DNA from: Phoebastria nigripes
Lineage: Eukaryota; Chordata; Aves; Procellariiformes; Diomedeidae
DNA: 64,000 nt
NCBI GenBank assembly: GCA_035582835.1
Contig: JAYKAV010002419.1
Coordinates: forward strand, 427,637 to 491,636
Direction of reading: 5' to 3'
Below, in pieces: positions 37,966 to 50,400 of the stretch. Position numbers and translations under genes: made by a program. The notes below the pieces were generated by a model. The model was given only the letters and a program-made list of their open reading frames with translations, was not told where the DNA came from and searched no databases. Position 1 is the first letter of the stretch. Every line of letters starts with the position of its first letter.

Positions 37966-40800
37966 TAGATAAGCCCTAAATTGGCCTCCTAATTGTGGAG
38001 GCAGACAAAATAAATAGATGTTTTCAAAACTACAGACCCACACAGGAATCTCTCTATTGCTTGCAGGGGCAAGTGAGTACCGGATAGCATGTATTGTAGT
38101 CCTGCAAGTGCATGGTGCCCTTCTTTCCTCCATTCACTCCCAAAGCCCCCTCCCATCATCTCTCTCAGCATCCCTGCACTTCAAGACACACCTTCAAAAC
38201 CCCTAGCCCTGCCTCAGCTTCATGCCAGATTTCCATACCTTGTCCCCTGGCTCTTCCCTTCCCCATTCCAGTTCCACATCTGGAGGTCCATGTTCTCCTT
38301 ACCTACTTTCCCCTGACCCTCCTCCCCCCTTCAGGGGGAGCAGTAAAACTGTCCTGGTGCCAAGGTGTCTCCTCCTACCAGTTCCTCGCCTATGAACCAA
38401 CCTAACCATGTCCTGTCCATTCACGCCTCACCCATTCCCCAAGGCACTGGATCCTTGGGTTAATGGATGCCCTTTAAAACCTCCTTTGGAAACACAAGGT
38501 TCACTCCCTGCAGACAAATGCCATGAAGCTGGGCAAGATTACTCACACTTTCTTGGCTGAAAGATGCTTTTACATGCAGCTGAATGGGAGGCCAGAGGCC
38601 TTCAGCAGGAGACAGAGGAAGCAGCTAGTATGGTCATAGCTTCATCAGGGTCCTCAGGCTGGGCGGTTTGGTCTTTAGCAAGCTAGGGTGAGCAGCTTGC
38701 ACCACACGAGGCCTGTGCCGTTTCCCTGGGAGCCGCAGTGAGGCTGTAATAGAGCAAAGCATTTACGCCTTGGCTAATCTGGGACCTTGCACTGCTTGAA
38801 CAGCTCCCTGTGCTGTTCTGCTGTGCTGGCTCAGGGACTCGCTGCACCAGTGTCAACGGAGTCCCACCTGTGGCCGTACCACTAACACACAGTGACAGCA
38901 CTATATCCTGAAGGATCCTTTTCAATAAATCAGTTTAGTAATATCCTCTGCCACCCGATGCAAACGTCAGGTTTCTCAAAAGCAGCTTAGAACACTCCCC
39001 TTCAATGAAATCCCTGGTTTTGCAATGCATGAAAAAGANAGTCAGTTAATGCTTAAAAGTTTGAGCCCTAAGATCGATGAGGGAAGCAAAAAGGCATAAA
39101 ACATCTTTTGATATCAGCAGAAGGAACCAGCCACAGTGAACAGTCATCACATACGCTACAGTATTCCATACCGTCCTTACCTGCTGGAGCAGGTAACAGT
39201 GGTCTGAAGAACAGGAACCACTTGCTAACAGGTACAAGACTGAAAAAGCTACCTGAGAGATGCAGGTCACAGAGCAATGACCCTTCCAGCACTTGACTAA
39301 GTATAAGTTTCATCTTTGATGCGTATGAAGATTCTGCACAATAAGCATCTTTGAGCACAGAAAGAGCTCAGCACCCTTTAAGAGCTAAAATCTATGCTGC
39401 AGACCATTTCCTCCATTCCATTACCTCAAGTTTTCTTTGTGCCCTTTTTCTTTGTACCATCTGCAAACATTTGTGCAATTGAGTTGTACCAGCAAATGCA
39501 CTTAAAGAAAGCCAGCATCTGAGCTTCACAGAACAGTCTTCAGGGAAACTGAAGTTTATATTAGCTCAGGAGCGTTTATTTTGGAAGTGTCTGTGCAAAC
39601 AGACATCCAAACAGAAAGCACCAACAATACAATAAGAGCACCCAAAGCCCACCAAGCCAACACCGTGATTAACAATGGCTCACAAAACAGTTTCACATCA
39701 ATCCACGGAGTTAAAAAAGTAATAGAAATTTGAAAGGTACATAAATACCAGAGAACAGCAATTGCATCATCAACATGATGCAAGTAGAAGAGAAGGTTGG
39801 ATACTCTGGAAAAATTCTTCTGTGTGAATTATTCACTTAGCTGAAATAATTTCTCTTTCCTTTTCATCTTGCCCTGTTCAGGAAGAAAACCATATATTTG
39901 AATATGGGATACCATATAGTATCCTCCACATACGGTACAGCACTTGCTTCCCACTCCAGGACAAGACATTCAAACTGGGCCAGTCACATTAGAAAATGGA
40001 GTGCAAAAAGGTGGTTGTGTTTTACATTCTGAAATGTGAAAATCTGAGGTTTCAGAGATGATTATGGATGTTACGTTGATCTTGTATCACTATCATCAAT
40101 GATTCCAAAGCCACAGCAGCAAGGACGCTTACCTGCTCCCCTATGGGCTCCATATGCAATATGTCTACTATGACCGGACTCAATCTCATGCACAGCCAGG
40201 ATGAAACGGTATTAGTGCCATGCGGAGGTGGACAGAGAGCCACTCTTCAAGTCACAATGTATGTAACAATGGCTGCACCAGCTCCCTCCTGATAGCTCTA
40301 CTCAAAGGCTGTGCTAGAAGGTGAAAAAACACCCTGCGTGATCACGTTATGAAACCTTGTCTCATTGCACATATGCAAAACAAGGCTGAACTTCCACTGC
40401 AAAGACAACCTTAGTTCAGACACTTTGCAGTTTCTGAACTCTTGGTGACCCGAATATTTGTTAATCAGCTGCAACGTTATTAGCATACCCATACATCTAT
40501 GTCCTGCATTTTGGATGCCCTGTACCATTTTAAAAGTACTGGTATTTGAAAAGAAGGATGGCCCCAAGCAACTAGCTTACCTCAGCCCACAGCCTCAGGC
40601 AACCCATGCAGAATCTGAGATACACAACAAATTACTGGAGTACAGGGAGAAAATTATGGAGATGTAGGAGAGTAGTGTAAAAAAGAAAGCAGACAATGGG
40701 GGTCACTGCATGAAATAAACCTGTACATACCAGTATTTCTCTCTGCTGAACAACAAGACGACACAGGGTGTGAAGGGAGTAAAGCTGTGTTTTCACAGAG

Positions 40801-40860
40801 GTAAACTGTAATAGGTTTCCATCTTAGGTCTCAAACCTATTACAGCAATATTTTGTTTAC
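40801..40860. repeat. Perfect 13-bp inverted repeat (hairpin) with 14-nt loop
   Basis: CTGTAATAGGTTT (40,806-40,818) is exactly complementary to AAACCTATTACAG (40,833-40,845). An outer pairing of GTAAA (40,801-40,805) with TTTAC (40,856-40,860) extends it across an internal loop. It could be a MITE end, a cruciform-prone site or an RNA hairpin. The stem is short for a microRNA precursor. Confidence 0.75.
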
Positions 40861-41680
40861 TCATATGATGTATCATTTGAGATAATGTACCTATATAAAT
40901 GTATGAACTTTTGAAAGAACATTTTATGTTTTTAATTTTCAGGGTATAATTTCTTTCGTTTGTAGCTTTCCCAGGCTATAGATTTCCTGTCTAGCATCTC
41001 TCTCTTGGTGTTTAAAACTCCAGAGCCAAGCCACTCTAAGTCCTTACTGAGCCTACCACTTACATGATAACAGGGATAACCACCAGCATATTCCCTAAAA
41101 AGGGCACCCCAGAGAATTCAGTCATCAAAAAACATCCACCAAGGCAAAGGAGCAAGGCCCTTCACATTAATTTAACAACCCGCTATCCCCTGAAATCATT
41201 GTCAATACTAACCTATTTATCTAGCAACTAAACAAATGTATATGAGTTTCCTATGCAATAACACACTGATTAAACCTTAGAACATTTCAGGCAGGGCATA
41301 TTTCTCAAATAAAAATCAGACCTTATTAAGCCTCAAAGGAAATTCCACATAAACACACAGCATCAAAAAGCCAGAAGCATGTAAGAATTCGGTCTTAGTT
41401 TCAGTCGAAATTCAGTGAGTCCTTTTCAATTGCTTCAGTTGCAACGTTTTCAGAAGCATAGAGAACTGTCCTTCGGGAGCTAACCAGTAAAAAGAGCACG
41501 GCTCTCCTTACACCATCACGTAGTAGGGAGGCCTTTACGCCCTGCTAAATGTAAAATATTTTAGAAAAACAAAACCAGGAAACAAACTGGGATTTGGTCA
41601 AGAGTTCATGCTGGCTGAATCACTGTGGTGTGGAAACCACCAGCTCTAAAGATGGAAAGTCTGGAGCCATTCATTGCCTC

Positions 41681-41713
41681 AAAGAAAGAAAAAAAGAAAA
41701 AGAAAAAAAAAAA
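41681..41713 (+). repeat. GAAA-type A-rich simple repeat
   Basis: Interrupted GAAA/GAAAAA units ending in an A11 run. It makes a Lys/Glu-rich stretch in an overlapping open frame (41,594-41,899) that is not a credible gene. Confidence 0.85.
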
Positions 41714-41985
41714 GGCATTAAAGACCCATTTGGCTTGCTGGTAAGCTCCCCAACATCTGAAACACAGGAAAGGCTACCTTTGGATAGGTGCCCTGACGTT
41801 TTTCCTCCTCATGTCTCTCTGAGCATGGCCAGCAATTTGATCTGCATCATCGTTTTTCATATTGGGTGCAGTGAGAATTGTTTAAATGTCACTCCCTGAC
41901 TCAACATGCAGAAATGTTGTAGGGTCATGGCACTGCTTCTTCCCTCCACATCCTGCACCTATTGCCCTCTTCTGCCTTTCCCCAG

Positions 41986-42002
41986 AAAAAAAAAAAAAAA
42001 AA
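41986..42002 (+). repeat. Poly(A) tract
   Basis: Seventeen A residues after 'cctttccccag'. No insertion body is recognisable. Confidence 0.85.
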
Positions 42003-42659
42003 TTCTACATACTTTACAGATTGAACATGGCCAGTTTCTAAGTAAAGATTCGTTCAGACTTCTCTGGATTGCCTTTTGTTATCTGAGAGCTTCCAAGGAA
42101 ATATGGCTCAGAAGCAATTAAGGCCAACTGTTCTTGGACAAAGACANACAACGAGAGTATTTAGCGAGGCAACACAGTCATTTTGAAAGAGGCCTGGAAA
42201 ATCCTAACATTGTTAAAATTTATCTTCACAACTGCTGACAAGATCTAGTAAAGATATTTGTGTTCTGCTTGTGCNTTTCATCATCTTTCATAAGCCAAAA
42301 TCTTATTAGCAAATCATTTCAGCAAAGTTCAAAAGCCAAACTGTTGTGTATGCCCATTGCTTGTAGCAAGGATAACAGTTCTTGACAATAACCTATTGTC
42401 CATACGTTTTTTCCTTTCCTTGTTTTCAAAGTACTGGCACCCATAAACATGCTATACTTAGGTACTAAACACATTTGTCTCAGCTAATCATCACATTATT
42501 TGACACAATCCTGTCACTAAAGCTAAGAATCCTATCAGCTTTCTGATAACATTCAGACTCACCTGATCGCTGTATCTGCGGCAGCCTTTTTGGCTGTGCT
42601 GGATGGGACGACCAAGAGCCGCAGCAAGAAAGGAATATAACTGTGCTGCAGAACAAGAG

Positions 42660-42840
42660 GAGAGCTAGTCCAGCAGCTAAACATCGTAAGCTGAGGAAAC
42701 CCAAGATCAGTTCTGCAACGAACTTCCTTACACAGACTTATCTACATCATTCATTCTCTCTGTGCCTCCACTCAGTAAAATGGTACTTTTATATAACAGG
42801 CTCTGTGAGAATAAATACAGTATGAAGTGGCACACTGACA
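42660..42840 (-). mobile_element. MIR-type SINE fragment, antisense
   Basis: The plus strand carries 'ctctctgtgcctccactcagtaaaatggtac' and 'ggctctgtgagaataaatacagtatgaagtggcac', matching reversed MIR ('tctgtgcctcagtttccccatctgtaaaatggggat', 'gttgtgaggataaatac...'). On the minus strand the element continues as 'gaggcacagagagaatgaatga...aggaagttcgttgcagaactgatcttggg', the MIR core. The copy supplies most of an open frame resembling a membrane anchor (see rejected items). Confidence 0.6.
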
Positions 42841-43879
42841 GGGAACGTGGAAATACCTCTGAATCTGTGATAACTCCCCATTACCAACCAGTCATTTTTA
42901 ACACTCAAAAATGAATGATTCCAGAGAATGTTAGACTCACAAAAGACTGAAGAATCAACACTGTTTCCTGAACTGAATTCAGTTTTGTGAGTTTAAGTTT
43001 AAAAGGGTTCATTTACCATAGTGATTCCATTTGGAAAGCAGTCTTTGAAAATTATAAGCAGCTTTCTACAGAGCGAGCTGCCAGCTAGCAGCAATGTTAT
43101 TTCATACCACTGGTCACAACGACCAAGGAAGCCTTTCAACACAGCAAAGCATGTTCCAGGATGTCTTGAGAAAAAGATCTATAAAAACTGCGCATCGAAA
43201 ACCTGGGACTCTTGTGCATTAGTTTTGCACACTTCTTAATGGAGCTGGTGTTACAAAGTGCTTCTAGCCCTATCAAAATTTCACGGGTAATACGTCAGGA
43301 GGAAATCCATCCTGAAATACTACGTTACAGTAACCTTAAGATAGGCACCAACTTTCCCAAAGAGTTTGTTATCCTGAGGAGAAGGCAGACACTGCAAAGC
43401 TTTAGCTAACTTCACTGTCACCTTGCATACATCTAAAAGGCATTTTTGTCCCATCTGGAGTGAACTTAGTCATTGGATAATATTGTTTCATTGGACAAAA
43501 CCATCCCACAATCCTCCTTCTAAGGTGTATGTTAAGGGGACTGCATCTTTTTTATTTTTTTAAACACACCTACACACCTACCTTGCATCAATCATTCTCC
43601 CTTTCTCTTTCCTGGAGGGCTTACCCTGCACTACAGGTCCTGGTGACCTCTTCAGGTGCTGTGCTCCTTTGGGCTTTCACTGCTCTCAGCTCCACATGCT
43701 GCCAGCATCTGTAACGTGAACTAGTGCATTCTGAGTACGCCCTCCGCCCTGTCCCATGTCATCACTCCCACTCCAGAGTTTGGCAGGGTGCATCTACATT
43801 AGCGTTCAAGTTTGGAGCAGCAGTGCGCTTTTGAAGCCAGACCCTCAATCGCCCCACTTACCGTGCTTTGCTGTGCATC

Positions 43880-44015
43880 ACGGAGCAGTCCCCGAGCGCG
43901 TGGACCGGATTCCTTTCAGACGAAACTAAGCTGGAAGAGGTACCCCGGCAGCACGGGCAAAGCACACCAGCCCCACGCAGCACGCAGTCCAGGGCACCTC
44001 ACTAGAGCTGCAGCT
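43880..44015. other. Local CpG cluster
   Basis: Around ten CpGs fall within about 135 bases (gagcgcgtggaccgg, cgaaac, ccccggcagcacggg, ccacgcagcacgcag), against a CpG-poor background. Too small for a typical island promoter; no element or gene is recognised. Confidence 0.3.
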
Positions 44016-45761
44016 CTCCAGGTCCACTCCTAGTTGCTACTATACTTGCTTGTGGAGAAATTGCCTTGGAATATCAGACCTTCATTCTCCTTCAGGGAAA
44101 CTTAACAAACCCTCTCTACTCCGTACAACCACCCAAAACTCACATTGCTCCCCTCCACCCTCCCAAAAAAGCAGCTTGATGCCTGTCTTTTCAGATATTT
44201 ACCCAACCAGGACCTCCAGTGGATCATAACATTTGAACTGTTACCATTTTGGACTAGTCTTTGTTAAAACTGTCTGTCGTCATTTAGGTCCTTGCTTACC
44301 TGCCAGTATTCTGCCTCTCGCCTCTTCCCTTTCACCTATTTCTACTCTTCCTTTCTTTCTTTTTGACTCTCTTGTTCTGTTTTATGATTTTAGTTACAAA
44401 TAAAGCTCGAACTCATCGCTAACACCAAATTCATCTGAAATAACTCCTTCCTCTTCTGTGATTTCTTTGATTTTCTGTGACTGAATTTCTACGCAAGTTC
44501 TACCAGTGCAATCTGGAACTTCACGCTATCTATAGAGAAATCATCTCCCCTTATTTCTCAGTTAGCTGCAGCACGGTCTTTTCCTTTGTGGGCCAACCCA
44601 GGACCGCGGAACTGAATGGAAGGACCTCAGCTGACTGCAACAGGCAGTCCCCTAAATGCACTTAATGAAGTCATTCAAACAACTGATACCATTTGTGTTA
44701 AATTTCATGACTATATGACATTCAGAGATAACCATGTATGTTCTGTGTCTTTTGCGAATACGTTTTTCCTATTATACAATCTGAAAAAATACTGGTTTTG
44801 TTCTAATGTAATTGTAAGAATCAAATTTATATACAAGACCTTTAGAAAACAGAGACCCACCTCTAAATGCAAAGAACAAACATTTGCATTACCTATTTGT
44901 ATTAAAATATGCAGAAATTTCCAAAGTATTCAGTCAACTTATAAATTTTTATAACTTCTTCAAATTGTTAACATTTTTTTAACACACAGCATTATTTCAG
45001 CTTTGTGGAAGGCTCAATAACAATCTTTCTGGTCTGGAAAAAAGGAAAGAACATTATAATAAAGAATGCAGAATAAATAAAAACAAAACAGTACAAGCCG
45101 TACATCCACGCATACAAAGACAACTTTCATGGTGAGCTATAAGCAATTATAATAACACAATGTGCTGCATGTTGATTTCACCAGTGAAAAGAATTTCTCC
45201 AGTTATTGAAGACTTTCCTGGCAGAATTTCAGAAAAAAAAATCTGACATTCTCCCAATCTGACTTCTGTGCAATGCAAGTCATGCACATTTTAAACACCG
45301 ATGAATAATACTGCCTTTCTTCTGGGAACTGTTAACAGCTGTAGAAACTATTATAGCCTGCTTAAAAGCATGTCTCTGTAGTCAATACTCTCCAGACACT
45401 TAGCAATACTAAAGCTATTCCTGGGGCTAAACTAGAATTGCTATGTGAGTACAAAGTTTGATTTATGTTGAAATGAAACAACAAACATCTGATCTTTCCT
45501 TTTTTAAATAGCCATTCATATAAACACGAGTATCAGCTGCATAACCAGAAAGTGATGTACCGAATTTACAGAAACTAGACAAAGGAAGACCACCCACAGT
45601 TACCTTCAAGAAGAAAAGATTTGTCAGAGGGTGAAAGATTGCTGGTGAAGATACTTTGTACAGTCGTNGCTGCCCTAATGTCCTCATGGTGAGGCTGTGG
45701 TTTATGAGAGTTATGTTTCATGAATCTAATTTTTCAAGTCTTCTGAAAGACACAAAATTGT

Positions 45762-45970
45762 TCAGCAGCCCAGTACCATATCTTGGCAATGCTCATCATC
45801 AGCTGCTCTCAGACTGATCACAGGCTCAGTGGACTGCCTAATAAAATCGTCCAGATGCATCCAAGAGGAATGGCCTTTGTGTGCTAATGTTATTCTTTCG
45901 CATCCCAAAGCACAGGTGGGAACAGGAGAAATGCTCAGTTGTGGTTCCTCTGACATTTTTGAAACGACGA
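45762..45970 (-). other. Candidate terminal coding exon (unconfirmed)
   Basis: Read on the minus strand, a long pyrimidine tract ending cctctctcttcccag (acceptor; exon starts at 45,970) is followed by an open frame with a Met at 45,956. It runs 63 codons from that Met to a TGA at 45,762. The peptide includes LAHKGHSSWMHLDDFIRQST and an acidic stretch before the end, with ordinary codon choice and no low complexity. No strong donor lies within the frame, so if real it would be a last exon. I do not recognise the protein, and no clear poly(A) context was established downstream. Confidence 0.22.
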
Positions 45971-47404
45971 CTGGGAAGAGAGAGGAAAAGACGCCAGTGG
46001 AATAAGAGAAAACCTTAAAATACATATAAAATTCCAGATACGCTCTACGGATTCACGTACATTACTAAGATGTGCTGAAAATCCAGTTTTGATTCCTCAC
46101 TCCAACAAACTGCCATCAAAGTTCCTTTATTTTATAATACATTTTCACCTTTCAAGAAATGAAAACACGTAAGTAATACAATCAGATTTGTGGAGGGTTT
46201 GTGATCTCTGACAAAGATAGCAATTAATTTGACCAATGACAATAATAAAGTGAGGGTTAAGCTAACTTGAAATAAGACACTCTTCCTCCAGAAGAACATC
46301 ACAAATTGATCAGGAAGANTTTAACAGCCTCAAATTAATGCTACAACTTCTTCTAGATTAATTTTACATCTTTAGCTGTTAAAGTATCTAGAAAGGTGAA
46401 AGATAAGCTAATCGTTCAGCTCATTGCTAGTTTTTCTTCTGTCAGTAAATTACCTTTTTTAAAGCATCACATTTGCATCTTCTAATGAGAGCTCTTTAGG
46501 GAAGTTTCAGTGTGCACCAGTATTTCCCCATGTTGCACAGGTACGCCTCCATCTTCTCCAGCAGATATGCAAGCACCAGAACAGCCTGCCTGCCCTTCAG
46601 CTGCCCCAGATTTCATCAGAGCTCTCCACACACAGTCTCAGTGCTTGNCTGGGGAAAACGCTACCGGGTCGTGCCTATGGCAAATTCAGTGTTGCTTTCT
46701 GAAAAGCCGCTGTTGTTAGTTCCACCAGCTAACCTTCACTCTGGGCATAGCCTTTACTAAAAATGCACGAGCAGTGCAGCTGCCCAAGGATAGGAACTCA
46801 CTCTCACTAAAAGCTGCATGGCCCACCACTGCTGTAATGGGACTGTGCAAGACTCCAGAGGCAAAACAAAGCTTGAAATTCCAAATGCAGATCTAACACA
46901 CAGCAGAATTGCTGTAATTCTCTTTACTTTCGGGTCAAATTCAAGTTCTTGTGCTGGGCTTGAGACCACTGTTATTTTTGGGAAAACTCCCTTTGACTTT
47001 GCTCAAGACCCCAGTTCGCATTTACACAGTCCTGTCGCAGGCTGCTCCCGACCCCTCTGCTTTTCTTCCTCCCTACTCACTCTCTCGCTCCCTCTACTTT
47101 TCTTACTCCTTTTGTTCTTGCGTGTCTCCTTTTCTTCTCCGTGCTTTGAGCCTTATCCCATGCTGCCCTCTGGGCTAAGATGTCTCTCCCTGGGAGGGCT
47201 TTGGATGTCCTATCTCCATAAATCTGGGAGAACACTCAGATTCAATGGGAGTAAAGCTGGCTCATATCATTGGGCCTCTCTTGCCAAGTATCCTCTGTCC
47301 TTCCTCCTGCCTCTTTGAACAATCTCATCCTGTTATTATTTAGCATCTGTAACTTCGCTCCCTTCTTCTCCTTAGCTGTTGGCCTACATTTCGTATTTGC
47401 TAAT

Positions 47405-47485
47405 CTTGCCATACTTAGACTGAGAGCTCCTACAGGCAGAGTACAAAGTGGCTGGATTTTTCCTTCCTTTGCCTATAAAATGGTG
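47405..47485 (+). mobile_element. Possible MIR/L2-like fragment
   Basis: The phrase 'cttagactgagagctcctacaggcagagtacaaagtgg' resembles 'ttagactgtaagctccttgagggcagggactgt', which recurs in ancient amniote SINE/LINE 3' ends. Only about 40 bases align convincingly. Confidence 0.3.
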
Positions 47486-50400
47486 TGCTATTTAAATGTT
47501 TTCCCATAACAATGGAAAGAGATGATCAATTTACAACTCTAAAGCATATGGAAGGAGAAGGTGTGCACATAAGGGGGAAGAGGACCCACTATTTTCTTAA
47601 ATTTTAATAGGTACCTAAGAAATAACCTTTTTTTCCCAAAAACACTGACCATATACAATGCAAAAAGATATTGTTTAGAAAAAAAGCATAAAAAAGGCAC
47701 CAAGGTTACCAGTAGCCATTGTATCCTTTGGTCTGGGAATTTCAGCTGGGCTCTGATTCTTAATTCAGCACAGTCACAAGGCAACGCTGCAATTACAATC
47801 CTCCAGGGACTGCAAATGAAAAAAAAGTTACATTCAAATCAACCGATTTCCTAGGTCACGCATTTGAGATCAGGGCAGCAGGGAACCAAACAGCCTTACA
47901 AAACTTACAAAATAAGTACAAATCACACAACTAGGAAATTCTCACAGGTATTCTCCTAACACCAACTTGATTTGCTAAACTCAGTGGTCAGTAGTTCCAT
48001 TGAACAGAGTAAGAAAAATCAGGCTGTGGGTTACAAGGGCAGATAATTTACAATGGGAGGCTGCCAGTGGACCACATGGAAAATTAAGCAGCTTGGACTG
48101 CAGACAAGCTTAGAGAGAGGGTGAAGCAATGGCTATTTTGAGAATCCCTATTGGGCACAAACCAGCATTCTGCTACAGAGTGCTAATAACATACATGAAA
48201 CACACTATCGGCTGCAACATGGGCAGAAAAAGTCAAATAACCTTTCAATATAAAAAAACAGATTTAAAGTGATTCCATCCATCACAAAAGAGAAACGAAA
48301 CTGGAAAATCTCCAGCATGTAGGCACACTGTAAATGTGAGAACAGAGCTTCCCAGCAATGGGGTCAGGAAGATCTGATCCTTGGCACTAATTCTGGAATG
48401 AGAAATCTTTTAGACAGGTTACCTCCTTACCTGCCTATGTGCAGAAAAGTCACTGGTAACCGAAAAACTCTTAAGCAATCTTCTGTGCTGCTTTTCTATT
48501 ACAATAATTACACATCGGCTGCTCAGAACTGAATGGTACCTGGTATCATTATCCTAACACATGTAACTGTCCATCCAGACGTTTACACTGCACCTCTCAT
48601 AGTGGGGAGGGACTATGAGTATGAACACACAGGGCAAACAATACCATCAACACTTCCCATTTTGGCTAGTATCGCTGTGTTAGTGCAGTCCACAGGCAGG
48701 TGCTGTCATTTCTGACAAGCCTGTTGGGTAACAGTGACAGGAATCTGTCAGATGCTGCCCACACGTGCACCGTGTCCCCCACGGCACGCTGACCTCCTCC
48801 AAAGAATTTTAATTTTAAAATTCTACTGAACACGTTACAAATACCAGCTGGCAACATGCAATGTATCACAGAGAAAGGGAAAGGCATAACAGTCAAGACA
48901 AAACAACAGGGAAATACCCTCCGAGGGCAGCAGTGGGCTTGCCGGAGCACGTGCTGTGCTTGGTCGGAGAAACGGGTTGGATCTTTGTGACGGAGGGATG
49001 CTTGGCCCATTGAACAAGGTAATGGGCAAAGGCACCTCTGTGCTTCCCGTGCAATTCCCTGACCCTTCGGTTGCCAGAAGATTAGTGCTGTCATACAGAT
49101 GACTTAAAGCAACCTCAGGCTTTGCCAAGAATAAACCACGAGTGCCTTTACCCTCACAAGATCGTATTCACACCACNCGAACTCCTTTTTCTCCAGGAAA
49201 AAGCCCTGTGGCAATGCATGAGAAGATGCATGTCAAAGACCTTTGACGTTGCCTCCATACAACCGCGCAGCCTGCTGTCTGTTCTTCCCTTGGACAAGGA
49301 AATTCCGAGGGACGTACTTACTCCTGCTTCCTGCCTTCTTTACACCACTTGAGGTGCAAAGCTGATGGAGATGAACAACCAGTTACACTTCCTAGGCAGG
49401 CAATAAAATATCGGAGGTTCTCAACTAGCAGAAGAGCCTTTGCACACCTAGCCATGACAGCTCAAAGCGCTTCTGCTCCTGTGCAAGAGGTTATCGGACC
49501 CACAGCAGAGCTTTAAACTTTAAGCTAAGTTATCGGACTACCCACCAGAGCCTGTGAGACAAACACGTACGCTCCCTCTCCCCACCCAGCTGCGAGCAAG
49601 CTCTCCACTGCCGGGGAGGGGATCGATTGGATAGGTGGCAATACCTTCAGCTACACAAACAGATTTGGGAGAGCTCTTCTGCAGCACGCTGGGAGCTTGC
49701 ATTCAGTACNTTATGCAAAGAGATAATTCCAGTATTGTCTCTTTAACAAAAAGTAAAACGTCTCTGAAATGATGATTTTTGCTTTTGGAAATTATATTAA
49801 GACCAGTGCAGAAACTGGTAGCAAAGAAGTGATTCATGAACACCAACAAAGTGATTCACCAGCCCCTCACTAGGAAGTGATATCATCGCACCACATCTCC
49901 ATGAGAATGGCAGAAAAGAAGCATTGTTTCATAGGACAGGAAAGTGCCATATTCTCCAAAAGAAAAGTATTAAATCTGCAGGTGTGTATGACAAACAAGA
50001 GGGGGCAAATTGTCAGTGCTCTGGGCAGTGAGTCAGGTGCCCAGCACAGTAACTATCAGGTGCTTGTAAGCACTACTGAAGAATACCAGAACATTTCCAA
50101 TTTGGTCTGGGATAAATTGCAAGCTCTGGGTATATTGTACAATTACCCCACAGCCCAACCAGATTCTTCTCTACCTGATCCATCGCTCCTCGCTCCATCC
50201 CTCCAGCCACAAACAGTAAAATCCTTTCTTGCTCCCTGCTTAGCAGCCATATAGTGAGTGTGCTCTTGCATTCTCCTACCTCAGTCCCACGCCCTCTCTG
50301 ACCCACAAAATTGCCTCCGCTCCCAGTCTTGCCAGAGATCTATGCACCTTAACAGCATGCCTGCTCCACCCCTTCGCCCTGCCCAGCACGGCTACCCAGG

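Larger units (their letters stand above)
37966..45761. other. Non-coding stretch
   Basis: Includes a strongly G-poor, pyrimidine-rich plus strand at 38,110-38,335, the 13-bp hairpin, A-rich simple repeats, a MIR fragment and the CpG cluster at 43.9 kb. Another pyrimidine-rich block lies at about 44,050-44,360. AT-rich sequence follows at 44,690-45,000. No gene is supported. Confidence 0.5.

Noticed and set aside
39556..39783. Minus-strand 75-codon frame with a hydrophobic helix-like stretch
   Set aside because: No acceptor tract, no known family, and the hydrophobic run derives from alternating AC/AT-rich sequence.
42540..42704. Minus-strand frame resembling a type II membrane anchor, ending at a perfect CAG|gtgagt donor
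   Set aside because: Its beginning lies in an antisense MIR fragment and has no ATG (the apparent start is TTG). The hydrophobic run continues MIR tail-like sequence, so the resemblance is most likely accidental.
45600..45745. Second minus-strand exon-like segment (acceptor tttgtgtctttcag, donor CTTGAAG|gtaact)
   Set aside because: All three frames from the acceptor hit stops within a few codons, so it is not a coding exon joined to 45,762-45,970.
46818..47318. 166-codon plus frame with a Leu/Phe/Ser-rich hydrophobic stretch
   Set aside because: The hydrophobic part comes from a pyrimidine-rich block (47,040-47,160). Composition, not a membrane protein, explains it.
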